From: Neoarius graeffei
Lineage: Eukaryota; Chordata; Actinopteri; Siluriformes; Ariidae
Length of the DNA stretch: 64,000 nucleotides
Assembly (NCBI RefSeq): GCF_027579695.1
Contig: NC_083582.1
Span: forward strand, 35,349,964 to 35,413,963
Reading direction: 5' to 3'
The notes under the pieces: generated by a model
The model's database searches: none
What the model saw: the letters and a program-made list of their open reading frames with translations, nothing else
Told to the model about the DNA's origin: nothing
Translations under genes and position numbers: made by a program
Shown here: piece by piece, positions 47,620 to 56,700 of the stretch
Layout: each line of letters opens with the position of its first letter
Position numbering within the stretch: position 1 is the stretch's first letter

Positions 47620-47669
<50 letters not shown>
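47620..47669. repeat. (TA)n microsatellite
   Basis: About 23 TA units followed by AATAAAA, immediately before the next LTR. Confidence 0.93.
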
Positions 47670-47672
<3 letters not shown>

Positions 47673-47673
47673 A

Positions 47674-47983
47674 TGTGGCAGTGGGGGCGTGGTCAAGCAT
47701 CGGTCTGTGACCGGAGGGCGGAGTCAGGGAAGGTAAGTGGCAGAATCACTACACCTGTCGTTAATTAATGTGTTTGTGTGTCTTCCCAGTGACTGTGCCC
47801 TATTTAAGGAGAGAGAGAGAGAGCAGAGGGAGCTCTCTCCCCACGCAGACGACTGATGTGTGTGCGTGTGTCTGAGTGTATGAGAGAGTAAACACAGAAG
47901 CTGAAATGCTAAATAAAAAGAGTTTTGTGAAATCAGTTCTGGCCTGCTGTCCTTCTGTGCTCCACCCACCTATACGAACTGTT
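47674..47983 (+). repeat. Gypsy 2, 5' LTR (first 310 of 313 bp)
   Basis: TGTGGCAGTGGGGGCGTGG to ATACGAACTGTT; the last three bases ACA are at 49726-49728 beyond the hAT. GCCCTATTTAAGG is a possible TATA-like box and GCTAAATAAAAAG a polyadenylation signal. Confidence 0.93.
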
Positions 47984-49717
47984 CAGGGCTTTGAACCAGA
48001 ATTTTTTTCCTATTGGTTCGTTCCGAACAGAAACGGAATTTTAACGTTTCCGGTTTTGGGTTCCACCATTAAATAGACGTTCCCGAACCTGTTAGAACAA
48101 AACAATTTCGTTCCCGGAACGGTTAATTACGTTCCCTGTCAGCTGTTTAACAAATGGCTATAAAATTATGTCTCTGTCTCATCCAGCTTAAGCCAAATGT
48201 AGGCTTAAGGCTATTAGGCTTAGGCTATTACAACCTTCAGTAAATAAGACAAGAAATAATTCAAAACAATTATTATTTCAAATGTTGACGATTTGGATTC
48301 TCAGTATGGCTTCCCATCTACACAAAACAGAAAAAGTGCCAAAAATGAAAGATAATTTGTTTAGTGTGTTACCAAAAGCTAGTCAGGCCCTATAGAGGGC
48401 TACCGCATGACGTCACCGCGCCGCGAGATTTTGTTAGGCGCCATATTGGAAGACCAAGTACACATCTATGCAAGTACATACATACATAAAACAAACTACA
48501 CCTGAAATGTAGCCAGGGCCGGTTCTGCCCTAATCTGGACCCGGGTGCAACATCGCGCAAACCTCCCCCCCCCCAAAAAAAAAAAACACCAGTCTAAATC
48601 AGGACAACCATCACATAACTATAAACATTTTATATCAACTATTTTAACTAAATGGGCTATAATAAATAAGCCTGCAGGCAGCCACGGCGGGCTGCCTCAG
48701 AAAAGTAACCATTCAATGACAACTGAAAGCCTGCAGCCACGGCGGGCTGCCTTAAAAAGTAACCATTTGTCCTACCTTAAAACTCGTTTTGCATTTTCTG
48801 CCTCCTTTTTTGTATTTTCAACCCTCCGTTTATTTTCTTTCCTTTTCTGAAAACCCAATTTGTGTCCAGACATTTTGTTCTGCTACCAACGAACTAACTC
48901 ATCAGGTCTCGTCTCTCGAGCCCGCGATGATTCCCATGGGAAGGGCAACAACTGATACATTTTTACAAACAGCCAATAGGGAGGTTGCAACGTTCAGGCT
49001 CTTCTTTGCTCAGACACTCAGTAATGGAGACGTGATAGTAGTCCACCTTCCCGCTCTCTCCATTCAGTCAGCGAACGTCACACAGGAAGTGAACCCCAGC
49101 GGGTCATAGAAACTTGTGCAGGAGAAGAATGGTTTTTTTATTTGTAGGCTACGGAAACTTTGAGGAACGAAATAAAAACCGGTATTAACCGGTTACCATT
49201 ATTTTTAATAAGCGTTTCTGTTCCGGAACATCTCATCTCATCTCATTATCTCTAGCCGCTTTATCCTTCTACAGGGTCGCAGGCAAGCTGGAGCCTATCC
49301 CAGCTGACTACGGGCGAAAGGCGGGGTACACCCTGGACAAGTCGCCAGGTCATCACAGGGCTGACACATAGACACAGACAACCATTCACACTCACATTCA
49401 CACCTACGGTCAATTTAGAGTCACCAGTTAACCTAACCTGCATGTCTTTGGACTGTGGGGGAAACCGGAGCACCCGGAGGAAACCCACGCGGACACGGGG
49501 AGAACATGCAAACTCCACACAGAAAGGCCCTCGCCGGCCCCGGGGCTCGAACCCAGGACCTTCTTGCTGTGAGGCGACAGCGCTAACCACTACACCACCG
49601 TGCCGCCCGTTCCGGAACATAAAAAATAATAAAGTTTCTGGTTTCGTTTCTGTTCCATGTGAAATAGAAAAAGTTCCCGGTTTTCGTTTTCATTCCTTGA
49701 ACCGGTTCAAAGCCCTG
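47984..49717. mobile_element. Non-autonomous hAT in the 5' LTR
   Basis: 1,734 bp flanked by GAACTGTT twice (47976-47983 and 49718-49725). TIRs CAGGGCTTTGAACC and GGTTCAAAGCCCTG. Sub-terminal repeats of GTTCCGGAAC and GGTTCGTTCC type. The interior has a C8A12 run at about 48562, and the block GCCTGCAG-GCAGCCACGGCG is tandemly repeated at 48669 and 48728. No transposase. It contains a SINE. Confidence 0.93.
49232..49608 (-). mobile_element. SINE inside the hAT, full length
   Basis: 377 bp, the best-preserved copy of the family. B-box GGGTTCGAGCCC on the minus strand. Exact 12-bp duplication GTTCCGGAACAT at 49220-49231 and 49609-49620. Confidence 0.96.
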
Positions 49718-49729
49718 GAACTGTTACAG

Positions 49730-49747
49730 TGGTGCTGAAACCCGGGA
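49730..49747 (+). promoter_or_regulatory. Primer-binding site, tRNA-Phe type
   Basis: TGGTGCTGAAACCCGGGA lies one base after the LTR. Its complement TCCCGGGTTTCAGCACCA matches the 3' end of vertebrate tRNA-Phe with one mismatch. Minus-strand cDNA synthesis would start here. Confidence 0.8.
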
Positions 49748-50698
49748 ATGAGCACAGAAGAGAACAGCCCCATGGAGTCCTCCCCCTTCGCAGACCTGAT
49801 CCACGCCCTCACCACGGCCCAACAGAGCCAGCACCAGGTGCTGCTCGCCCTCCGAAAGGAGCAAGAACAACGGTTCGAGGCCCTGGTGCTGGCGCAACAG
49901 GAAGATCGTCGGGCATTCTGGCACCTCCTCGCGTCAGCGGGGTCTACCAATGCTCCCACCGTGGGCCCATTCCCCCTCACCCTAACAAAGATGGGCCTGC
50001 AGGACGACCCCGAGGCATTCATCACGCTTTTTGAGCAAGTCGCCGAGACCTCGGGGTGGCCGATGGATCAGCGCGCGGCGCGCCTCCTCCCCCTGCTAAC
50101 GGGAGAGGCGCAGCTGGCCACGCTACAGCTCCCCACTAACCGCCGGCTGGCCTACGCGGACCTTCGCCGGGCCGTCCTCCAGCGTGTGGGGCACACCCCC
50201 GAGCAGCAGCGTCAGCGCTTCTGCACTTTGCGCTTGGAGGAAGTCGGCCAACCATTCGCATTTGGCCAGCAAATCCGGGATGCCTGCTGGCAGTGGTTGA
50301 GGGCCGAAAACTGCGACACCGAGGGACTCATCGACCAGGTGGCACTGGAGCAGTTCATCGCACGTTTACCAGCAGGAACCACAGAGTGGGTCCAGTGCCA
50401 CCGCCCGGCGTCGCTGGATCAGGCAATCGAGCTGGCGGAGGACCATTTGGTGGCTGTCCCGACGGCAGGACAGCAGACGACCTCTTCTCTTCTCTCTCTC
50501 TCTCCCCCCTCCTTCTGTGTCTCCTCCTTGCCCCATTCCCCCACTGCGGAGACGGGGGCCAGCACCACCACAGCCGGCCCGCCGCACCCACGGTGCCCTC
50601 CCGTTTCTCCCTTCTGTGTCTGTGAGCCCCAGAGCACTAGTGCAGAGAGGAAGCCCGGGCCGGTTTGCCAGGCCACCTCCAACAGCAGTGCTCGGTAA
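49748..50698 (+). CDS. Gypsy 2 gag protein
   Basis: An uninterrupted frame of 316 codons whose ATG directly follows the primer site. It begins MSTEENSPMESSPFADLIHA. A coiled-coil-like region follows (LLALRKEQEQRFEALVLAQQ). Then comes a capsid-like part: FITLFEQVAETSGWPMDQRA, LLPLLTGEAQLATLQL and RLPAGTTEWVQCHRPASLDQ, with AIELAEDHL, which resembles a SCAN domain and is typical of Gmr1-type gag. The end is Ser/Pro/Thr-rich. I do not see a clear CCHC zinc knuckle; CPPVSPFCVC near the C-terminus is not one, so the true C-terminus may have been shifted by an indel. The stop TAA (50696-50698) overlaps an ATG. Confidence 0.88.
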   Translation: MSTEENSPMESSPFADLIHALTTAQQSQHQVLLALRKEQEQRFEALVLAQQEDRRAFWHLLASAGSTNAPTVGPFPLTLTKMGLQDDPEAFITLFEQVAETSGWPMDQRAARLLPLLTGEAQLATLQLPTNRRLAYADLRRAVLQRVGHTPEQQRQRFCTLRLEEVGQPFAFGQQIRDACWQWLRAENCDTEGLIDQVALEQFIARLPAGTTEWVQCHRPASLDQAIELAEDHLVAVPTAGQQTTSSLLSLSPPSFCVSSLPHSPTAETGASTTTAGPPHPRCPPVSPFCVCEPQSTSAERKPGPVCQATSNSSAR

Positions 50699-50716
50699 TG
50701 GAGGTGGACACGGTGA

Positions 50717-52279
50717 TTCGGCCTCGATTGGGCCGGAGCGTATCGCATACCGGTGAGTATCCAAGGGGATACATATCAGGCGTTGGTGGATTCTGGCTGT
50801 AATCAGACCTCAATCCACCAAAGCCTGGTGCAAGGCGAGGCATTGGGGGGAGCACAATTGGTGAAGGTGTTGTGTGTGCACGGGGATGTTCACAACTACC
50901 CTTTAGTGTCGGTCCACATTTTTTTTCGAGGGGAAAAATTTATAGTGAAGGCGGTGGTTAATCCTCGCCTTACCCACTCTATAATTTTGGGGACTGATTG
51001 GCCGGGATTTCGGGATTTAATGACACACTTAGTGAAGAGTGGGTCCTGCCATTTAACAGGGGGAGGTCCCGGTGTCGCTTTGGCGGGAGCAGCTGTCACA
51101 GAGCCGTCTACATCATCTCTGCGTCAGAGTGAGGAGCTGCCGGCTCCTCCTCTCTCTGTTGGGGAATCTCTCGCGGATTTCCCATTAAAGCAATCGCGAG
51201 ACGAGACTCTGCGGCATGCGTTTGACCAAGTGAGAGTAATCGATGGTCAAACGCTGCAGCCGAACACCACCCCGTCCTTCCCCTACTTCGCGATTATGAA
51301 GGATAGATTATACCGAGTGACGCAGGACACTCAAACTAAAGAGCAAGTCACGCAGCTTTTACTTCCGAAGGGCCACCGGGAATTGGTATTCCAGGCGGCT
51401 CACTTTAATCCCATGGCTGGACACTTGGGGCAGGATAAAACACTAGCCCGAATAAGGGCCCGGTTCTATTGGCCAGGGATTCGCGTCAATGTCCGTAGGC
51501 GGTGTATGGCATGCCGTGAATGCCAGTTAGTAAATCCAGCGGCCATTCCAAAAGCACCTTTGTGCCCTCTACCGTTAATGGAGACCCCATTCGAAAGAAT
51601 TGGGATGGATCTCGTCAGGCCATTAGATTGGTCAACATGAGGGTACCACTTTATATTAGTTCTGGTGGACTATGCAACGTGATACCCGGAAGCAGTGCCT
51701 CTTTGCAATATCTCAGCCCACAGTATTGCGGAGGCACTCTTCCGTGTTATCTCCCGAGTTGGAATCCCCAAAGAGATTCTGACTGATCAAGGCACCTCGT
51801 TTATGTAACGAACACGGAACGAACTGTATGGGTTATTAGGTATTAAGCCGATCCGCACCAGCGTGTATCACCCACAAACGGACGGTTTAATCGCACCCTC
51901 AAGAATATAATTAAAAAATTCGTAAGTGAGGACACACGTTATTGGGATAAATGGCTCGAACCCTTGCTATTTGCAGTGCGAGAGGTCCCCCAAGCCTCCA
52001 CGGGGTTCTCCCCATTTGAATTATTATACGGGCGTAAGCCACGCGGCATTCTAGATGTGCTGCGGGAAAATTGGGAGGAGGGACCTTCACCAAGTAAAAT
52101 AAAAGCCAATACATTATTGACCTGTGCGCAAAACTCCACACACTCACGCACCTAACTCAGGAGAATTTGCGGCAGGCCCAAGAACGACAAACCCGCCTGT
52201 ACGACAAGGGTACGCGCCTTAGGGAGTTTGCACCGGGAGATAAGGTACTCGTACTGTTGCCCACATCGAGAATCCAAAA
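50717..52279 (+). pseudogene. Gypsy 2 protease and integrase, broken
   Basis: A frame from about 50717 reads YRIPVSIQGDTYQALVDSGC, an aspartic protease (DSG) at about 50790. A linker leads to the integrase zinc finger HFNPMAGHLGQDKTLARIRA ... CMACRECQ (H2C2) and the core GMDLVRPLDWS with the first Asp. Then a TGA at 51638-51640, a TGA at 51680-51682 and a TAA at 51806-51808 interrupt, though the frame continues: YHFILVLVDYA, GIPKEILTDQGTSF (second Asp). At 51885 about 13 bases are missing between DGL and NRTLKN, removing the catalytic Glu and shifting the frame. GFSPFELLYGRKPRGILDVL follows in another frame. Inactive. Confidence 0.9.
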
Positions 52280-53917
52280 TTGGTCGCCAAGTGGCAAGGA
52301 CCCTTTGAGGTCACACAGCGAGTCAGGCACGTTGACTATGAGGTGAGGCGAACGGATAGGGGTGGGGCACTACAGATTTACCACCTCAACCTGCTCAAAC
52401 TCTGGAACAAGGAGATCCCCGTGGCGTTGGTGTCGGTGGTTCCAGAGAAGACGGAGCTGGGGCCGGAGGTTCAAAAGGGAACATTGGCGGTCCCCTGTGG
52501 AGACCACCTCTCCCTGACCCAACTCGCGGAGGTTGCCCAGTTGCAGACCAAGTTTTTGGACGTGTTCTCGCCCATGCCTGGCCACACCAACCTCATAGAG
52601 CACCACATTGAGACGCCCCCGGGGGTGGTAGTGCGTAGCCGCCCTTACAGGTTACCCGAGCACAAGAAAAAAGTGGTTCGGGAAGAACTCGAGGTCATGC
52701 TAGAAATGGGCATCGTCGAGGAGTCCCACAGTGACTGGAGCAGCCCGGTGGTCTTGGTACCCAAGGCCGACGGGTCGGTCCAGTTCTGTGTAGACTATAG
52801 AAAAGTCAATGCGGTGTCTAAATTCGACGCGTACCCAATGCCTCATATTGATGAGTTGCTCGATCGGCTAGGCACGGCTCGTTTTTACTCGACACTGGAT
52901 TTAACAAAGGGTTATTGGCAGATCCCCTTGACTCCATTATCCCGAGAAAAAACGGCCTTTTCCACACTGTTCGGCTTACACCAATTTGTCACACTTCCTT
53001 TTGGGCTGTTTGGGGCGCCTGCTACATTTCAGCGGCTGATGGATAGGGTCCTCCGCCCCCACGCCACCTATGCGGCCGCCTACCTCGACGACGTTATTAT
53101 CTATAGTAATGACTGGCCGAGGCACCTCGAACATCTGAGGACCGTCCTTAGGTCGCTGAGGCGAGTGGGTCTCACAGCCAACCCAAAGAAGTGTGCGATT
53201 GGGCGGGTGGAAGTACGGTATCTGGGCTTCCACTTGGGCAACGGGCAGGTGCGTCCCCAAATTAACAAGACAGCAGCATTTGCGGCCTGCCTGAAGCCCA
53301 AGACCAAAAAGGGGGTGAGACAGTTCCTGGGGCTCGCTGGCTATTATCGTAGGTTTATACCTAATTATTCGGACGTCACCAGCCTGCTGACTGATCTGAC
53401 TAAAAAGGGGGCACCAGATCCAGTCCAGTGGACGGAGCAATGCCAGCGGGCTTTTTCTAAGGTAAAGGCTGCACTGTGTGGGGGGCCACTTTTACACTCC
53501 CCTGACTTTTCTCTCCCCTTTATGTTACAGACAGATGCGTCGGACAGAGGGCTGGGGGCCGTTTTGTCCCAGGAGGGGGAGGGGGAGGATCGCCCAGTAC
53601 TGTATATCAGTCGTAAGCTGTCGGTGCATGAGGGGCGCTACAGCACAATTGAGAAGGAGTGCCTGGTGATCAAGTGGGCGGTCCTCACCCTCCGTTACTA
53701 CCTGCTGGGACACCCTTTCACCCTCTGTTCGGACCACGCACCCCTCCAGTGGCTCCACTGCATGAAGGATGCCAACACGCGGATCACCCGTTGGTATCTG
53801 GCACTCCAATCCTTTAATTTCAAGGTGGTCCACAGGCCGGGGGCGCAGATGGTCGTGGCGGACTTCCTCTCCCATCGGGGGGGAGTCGGCTGCAGGCCGG
53901 ACGGACGCCCGGCCTGA
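52280..53917 (+). CDS. Gypsy 2 GPY/F end of integrase, reverse transcriptase and RNase H
   Basis: An open frame of 545 codons, probably once continuous with the integrase; it starts after a frameshift at about 52270, so the annotated start is not a true initiation codon. KWQGPFEVTQRVRHVDYEV and LQIYHLNLLKLW form the GPY/F-like integrase C-terminus. RT: VVLVPKADGSVQFCVDYRKV, RFYSTLDLTKGYWQIPL (motif A Asp), LPFGLFGAPATFQRLMD, AAYLDDVIIYS (YLDD intact). RNase H: MLQTDASDRGLGAVLSQ, STIEKECLVIKWAV and LCSDHAPLQWL with the acidic residues in place, then RPGAQMVVADFLSHRGG. There is no stop. It would need the upstream frame for expression, so it is probably not translated alone. Confidence 0.92.
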   Translation: MVAKWQGPFEVTQRVRHVDYEVRRTDRGGALQIYHLNLLKLWNKEIPVALVSVVPEKTELGPEVQKGTLAVPCGDHLSLTQLAEVAQLQTKFLDVFSPMPGHTNLIEHHIETPPGVVVRSRPYRLPEHKKKVVREELEVMLEMGIVEESHSDWSSPVVLVPKADGSVQFCVDYRKVNAVSKFDAYPMPHIDELLDRLGTARFYSTLDLTKGYWQIPLTPLSREKTAFSTLFGLHQFVTLPFGLFGAPATFQRLMDRVLRPHATYAAAYLDDVIIYSNDWPRHLEHLRTVLRSLRRVGLTANPKKCAIGRVEVRYLGFHLGNGQVRPQINKTAAFAACLKPKTKKGVRQFLGLAGYYRRFIPNYSDVTSLLTDLTKKGAPDPVQWTEQCQRAFSKVKAALCGGPLLHSPDFSLPFMLQTDASDRGLGAVLSQEGEGEDRPVLYISRKLSVHEGRYSTIEKECLVIKWAVLTLRYYLLGHPFTLCSDHAPLQWLHCMKDANTRITRWYLALQSFNFKVVHRPGAQMVVADFLSHRGGVGCRPDGRPA

Positions 53918-53920
53918 GTC

Positions 53921-53934
53921 GGGCGGTGGGGGTA
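53921..53934 (+). promoter_or_regulatory. Polypurine tract
   Basis: GGGCGGTGGGGGTA ends immediately before TGTGGCAG of the 3' LTR; a purine-rich run here primes plus-strand DNA synthesis in LTR elements. Confidence 0.7.
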
Positions 53935-54247
53935 TGTGGCAGCGGGGGCGTGGTCAAGCATCGGTCTGTGACCGGAGGGTGGAGTCAGGGAAGGTAAGTG
54001 GCAGAATCACTACACCTGTCGTTAATTAATGTGTTTGTGTGTCTTCCCAGTGACCGTGCCCTATTTAAAGAGAGAGAGCGAGAGCAGAGGGAGTTCTCTC
54101 CCCTCCCAGACGACTGATGTGTGTGCGTGTGTCTGAGTGTATGAGAGAGTAAACACAGAAGCTGAAAAGCTAAATCAAAAGAGTTTTGTGAACTCAGTTT
54201 TGGCCTGCCGTCCTTCTGTGCTCCACCCACCTATACGAACTGTTACA
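53935..54247 (+). repeat. Gypsy 2, 3' LTR
   Basis: 313 bp, TGTGGCAGCGGGGGC to ATACGAACTGTTACA. Same length as the 5' LTR once the hAT is removed; about 13 substitutions between them by eye. Confidence 0.95.
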
Positions 54248-54249
54248 TA

Positions 54250-54320
<71 letters not shown>
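54248..54320. repeat. (TG)n(TA)n microsatellite
   Basis: About 11 TG units then about 24 TA units between the LTR and a Tc1 fragment. Confidence 0.95.
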
Positions 54321-54326
<6 letters not shown>

Positions 54327-55614
54327 CATTTGGAATTTGCCCAAAAGCATGTGGCAGACTCCCCAAACACATGGAAGATTCTCTGGTCAGTTGAGACTAA
54401 AATTGAACTTTTTGGCCATCATGGGAAATGCCATGTGTGGTGCAAACTTAACACCCTGAGAACACCATTCATTCCTTCAGTGAAGCATGGTGGTGGCAGC
54501 ATCATGCTGTGGGGATGCTTTTCATCTGCAGGGACAGGAAAGCTGGTCAGTATTGAATGAAAGATGGATGGCACTAAATACAGGAGGAAAACCTGCTTGA
54601 GTCAGTCAGAGGTTTGAGACTGGGATGAAGGTTCACATTCCAGCAGGACAATTACCCTAAACATACTGCTAAAGCTACACTGGAGTGGTTTAAAGGGAAA
54701 CATTTAAGTGTCTTGGAATGGCCTGGTCAAAGCCCAGACCTCAATCCAATTGAGAATCTGTGGCATAACTTGAAGATTGCTGTACACCAACACAACCCAC
54801 CTATCTTGAAGGAGTTGGAGCAGTTTTGCCTTGAGGAATGGGCAAACATCCCAGTGGCTAGATGGCTACCCAGATAGCAGAGGGTCGTTGATTCGACGTG
54901 GAATCATCGGCATGTTCTTCGACCTATACGCCGTCGAATCACCGTCGATCACCGACGTTGATTCAACACCGCTTTGCTCATACGAGTTTCCGTTGAAACG
55001 ACGTTGAAAAGTGGCTGGTGGTCGACAGAGAATAGACCCCCTTTCACCCTTTATTCAACTACGTATTTCGGTCGATTTATAGTTGAATTTTCGGCGATGA
55101 TTCATCCAACTTTACTTCCTGTTTTATGTACAACAGGAAGGCTACAAATTAAGCAAAACAGGCTAAATTAAACTAGCTAACAATAAAGCATCGGGGCTCT
55201 TGCCTTGGATGAACACACACATGCATACTTCAACCATGAAAGTGAAACTTAATTTATATCAATGTGCGTAGGCTACGTCCTGTTTAATGTACAACAGGAT
55301 ATAAAAATGCATGCAACAATGCACCTCTCCTAATGTTTGTCAAGCTATCTAATGAGGCATAACTTTTAACATTTATAAGGAACAGAACACACTTGAACAA
55401 GTTCTTAGAAACATTTTATGATTTATTTATAATTTATAATTGTGGCCTATTCCTCCTGCGGCGCAGACACCTGTACATGGAAACAGAAAAACATAACCAA
55501 AATTAATTTGATGCAGCATTGATAAAGAAAGTCAGCAGTAGGCTATGGGTTTCTAAATGCCACCCTACCTCATTATTTGGACATGGGGAAAAACTATATT
55601 TAAAATCCAAAGAG

Positions 55615-55753
55615 TCAGCCCTGTGATGACCTGGCGACTTGTCCAGGGTGTACCCCGCCTTTCGCCCGTAGTCAGCTGGGATAGGCTCCAGCTTGCCTGC
55701 GACCCTGTAGAAGGATAAAGCGGCTAGAGATAATGTGATGTGTGTGATGTGAT
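55615..55753 (+). mobile_element. 5'-truncated SINE
   Basis: Only the last 139 bp of the SINE family, from CAGCCCTGTGATGACC to GATAATGTGATGTGTG. A perfect 13-bp duplication AAAATCCAAAGAG lies at 55602-55614 and 55754-55766, proving it inserted in this truncated form. Confidence 0.94.
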
Positions 55754-55903
55754 GTAAAATCCAAAGAGGGCTGGAGGGAGGAAAATTAAAACAAAAGAAA
55801 GAAATGAAATATAGAGTAGAGAATATTTGATAAAATTAAGGATGTTTTTATTCAGTAAACATTTAAAAAAAATGTTCTACAACACTCTAGCCTAGTGACT
55901 TAC

Positions 55904-56068
55904 CAGTAACAAAATAGACTTGAAGTATTCAGATCCGCTCTGCATAAAACAGCTAAATCCTCTCTCTGTCTCCCGGCAGAAAGCTCCTTGGTTTGCTTGT
56001 GTCTCAATCACAGCTGGTATTCTGTAGAAAGACTTCTTTTCACCTTTCCCATCAGCTTTGTTAGAACC
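55904..56068 (-). pseudogene. THAP-domain exon, frameshifted
   Basis: On the minus strand a splice-acceptor-like TGTGCTGTGTTAG precedes the exon and GTAAGT follows it. The first part reads GKGEKKSFYRIPAVIETQ; after a shift of frame the second reads KQTKELSAGRQREDLAVLCR and ADLNTSSLFCYW. These match the middle of a THAP zinc finger, a DNA-binding domain of transposases. The flanking exons with the other metal ligands (C-X4-C and CXXH) are not visible here. Recognised from family knowledge, not from a search. Confidence 0.65.
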
Positions 56069-56102
56069 CTAACACAGCACAAAAGTTTAGCATTGTAGGT
56101 TT

Positions 56103-56700
56103 ATGATGAACCAAGTGCCTCGTGGGTTCACATACCGCGCGCTGCCTTTATTTCCCCCAAATCACGAGTTTGTTGGTCTTCCAATGTGGCGCAGGGTTTG
56201 TTTACTTCCGGTTTCGGGTGACGTCAGTGAAAGGGGTCTAATGGGGGCATTACCGCCACCCACTGGATTGGGGTGTAAAGTAGTCTGAACAAAACGTGTA
56301 AACATAAACATAGGAGAAATGAACCCGTTTTTCTAACTTGTCCTCACTTAGTCTACTTTTCTTTTTTGATTAGTCTGGATTTGATATTGTAAATTTAAAT
56401 GTGAATCAATGTATATTCATCGGACATGAACAAATGAATAAATCTTGAGTAATCTTGAGGCGTGTGTGTCCGGGGCGCGGTGTCGCGGGGGGGGATCGAA
56501 CGAACCCTCCGATCCCCCCTGGCTACGGGCCAGTTGCTCATCCTACCAATGTTGAAAACTGGCCGGCAAAAGTGACGATGGTTCAGCGTCGTATATTCAA
56601 CCTTCTCTGACGGTCGACAGATCAACCTTTACCCACGTTGATTCAACGGTGATAAATCGACCCTCTCAGACGGCGGAGAAATCGACGTTTCATGGCGCCG
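56103..56700. other. Non-coding interior of the THAP element
   Basis: CpG-rich leader (CTTCCGGTTTCGGGTGACGTCA at about 56205), AT-rich spacer, then the GC-rich patch GGGGCGCGGTGTCGCGGGGG at 56472-56492. No further exon recognised. Confidence 0.45.

Larger units (their letters stand above)
47674..54247 (+). mobile_element. Gmr1-like Ty3/Gypsy retrotransposon 2
   Basis: Complete provirus: 5' LTR (47674-49728, split by a hAT), tRNA-Phe primer site, gag, protease, integrase, then RT and RNase H, polypurine tract, 3' LTR (53935-54247). Integrase before RT is the order of Ty1/Copia, but the RT is Ty3/Gypsy type. This combination defines the Gmr1 group first described from cod and other deuterostomes. 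The two LTRs are both 313 bp after removing the hAT and differ at about 13 positions. No clear target duplication; both flanks are simple repeats. The coding region is GC-rich compared with its surroundings. Confidence 0.93.

Noticed and set aside
50293..50764. Several 110-130-codon frames on both strands around the Gypsy 2 gag end
   Set aside because: GC-rich, CT-rich sequence gives open shadows; the gag frame has the recognisable domain and correct start.
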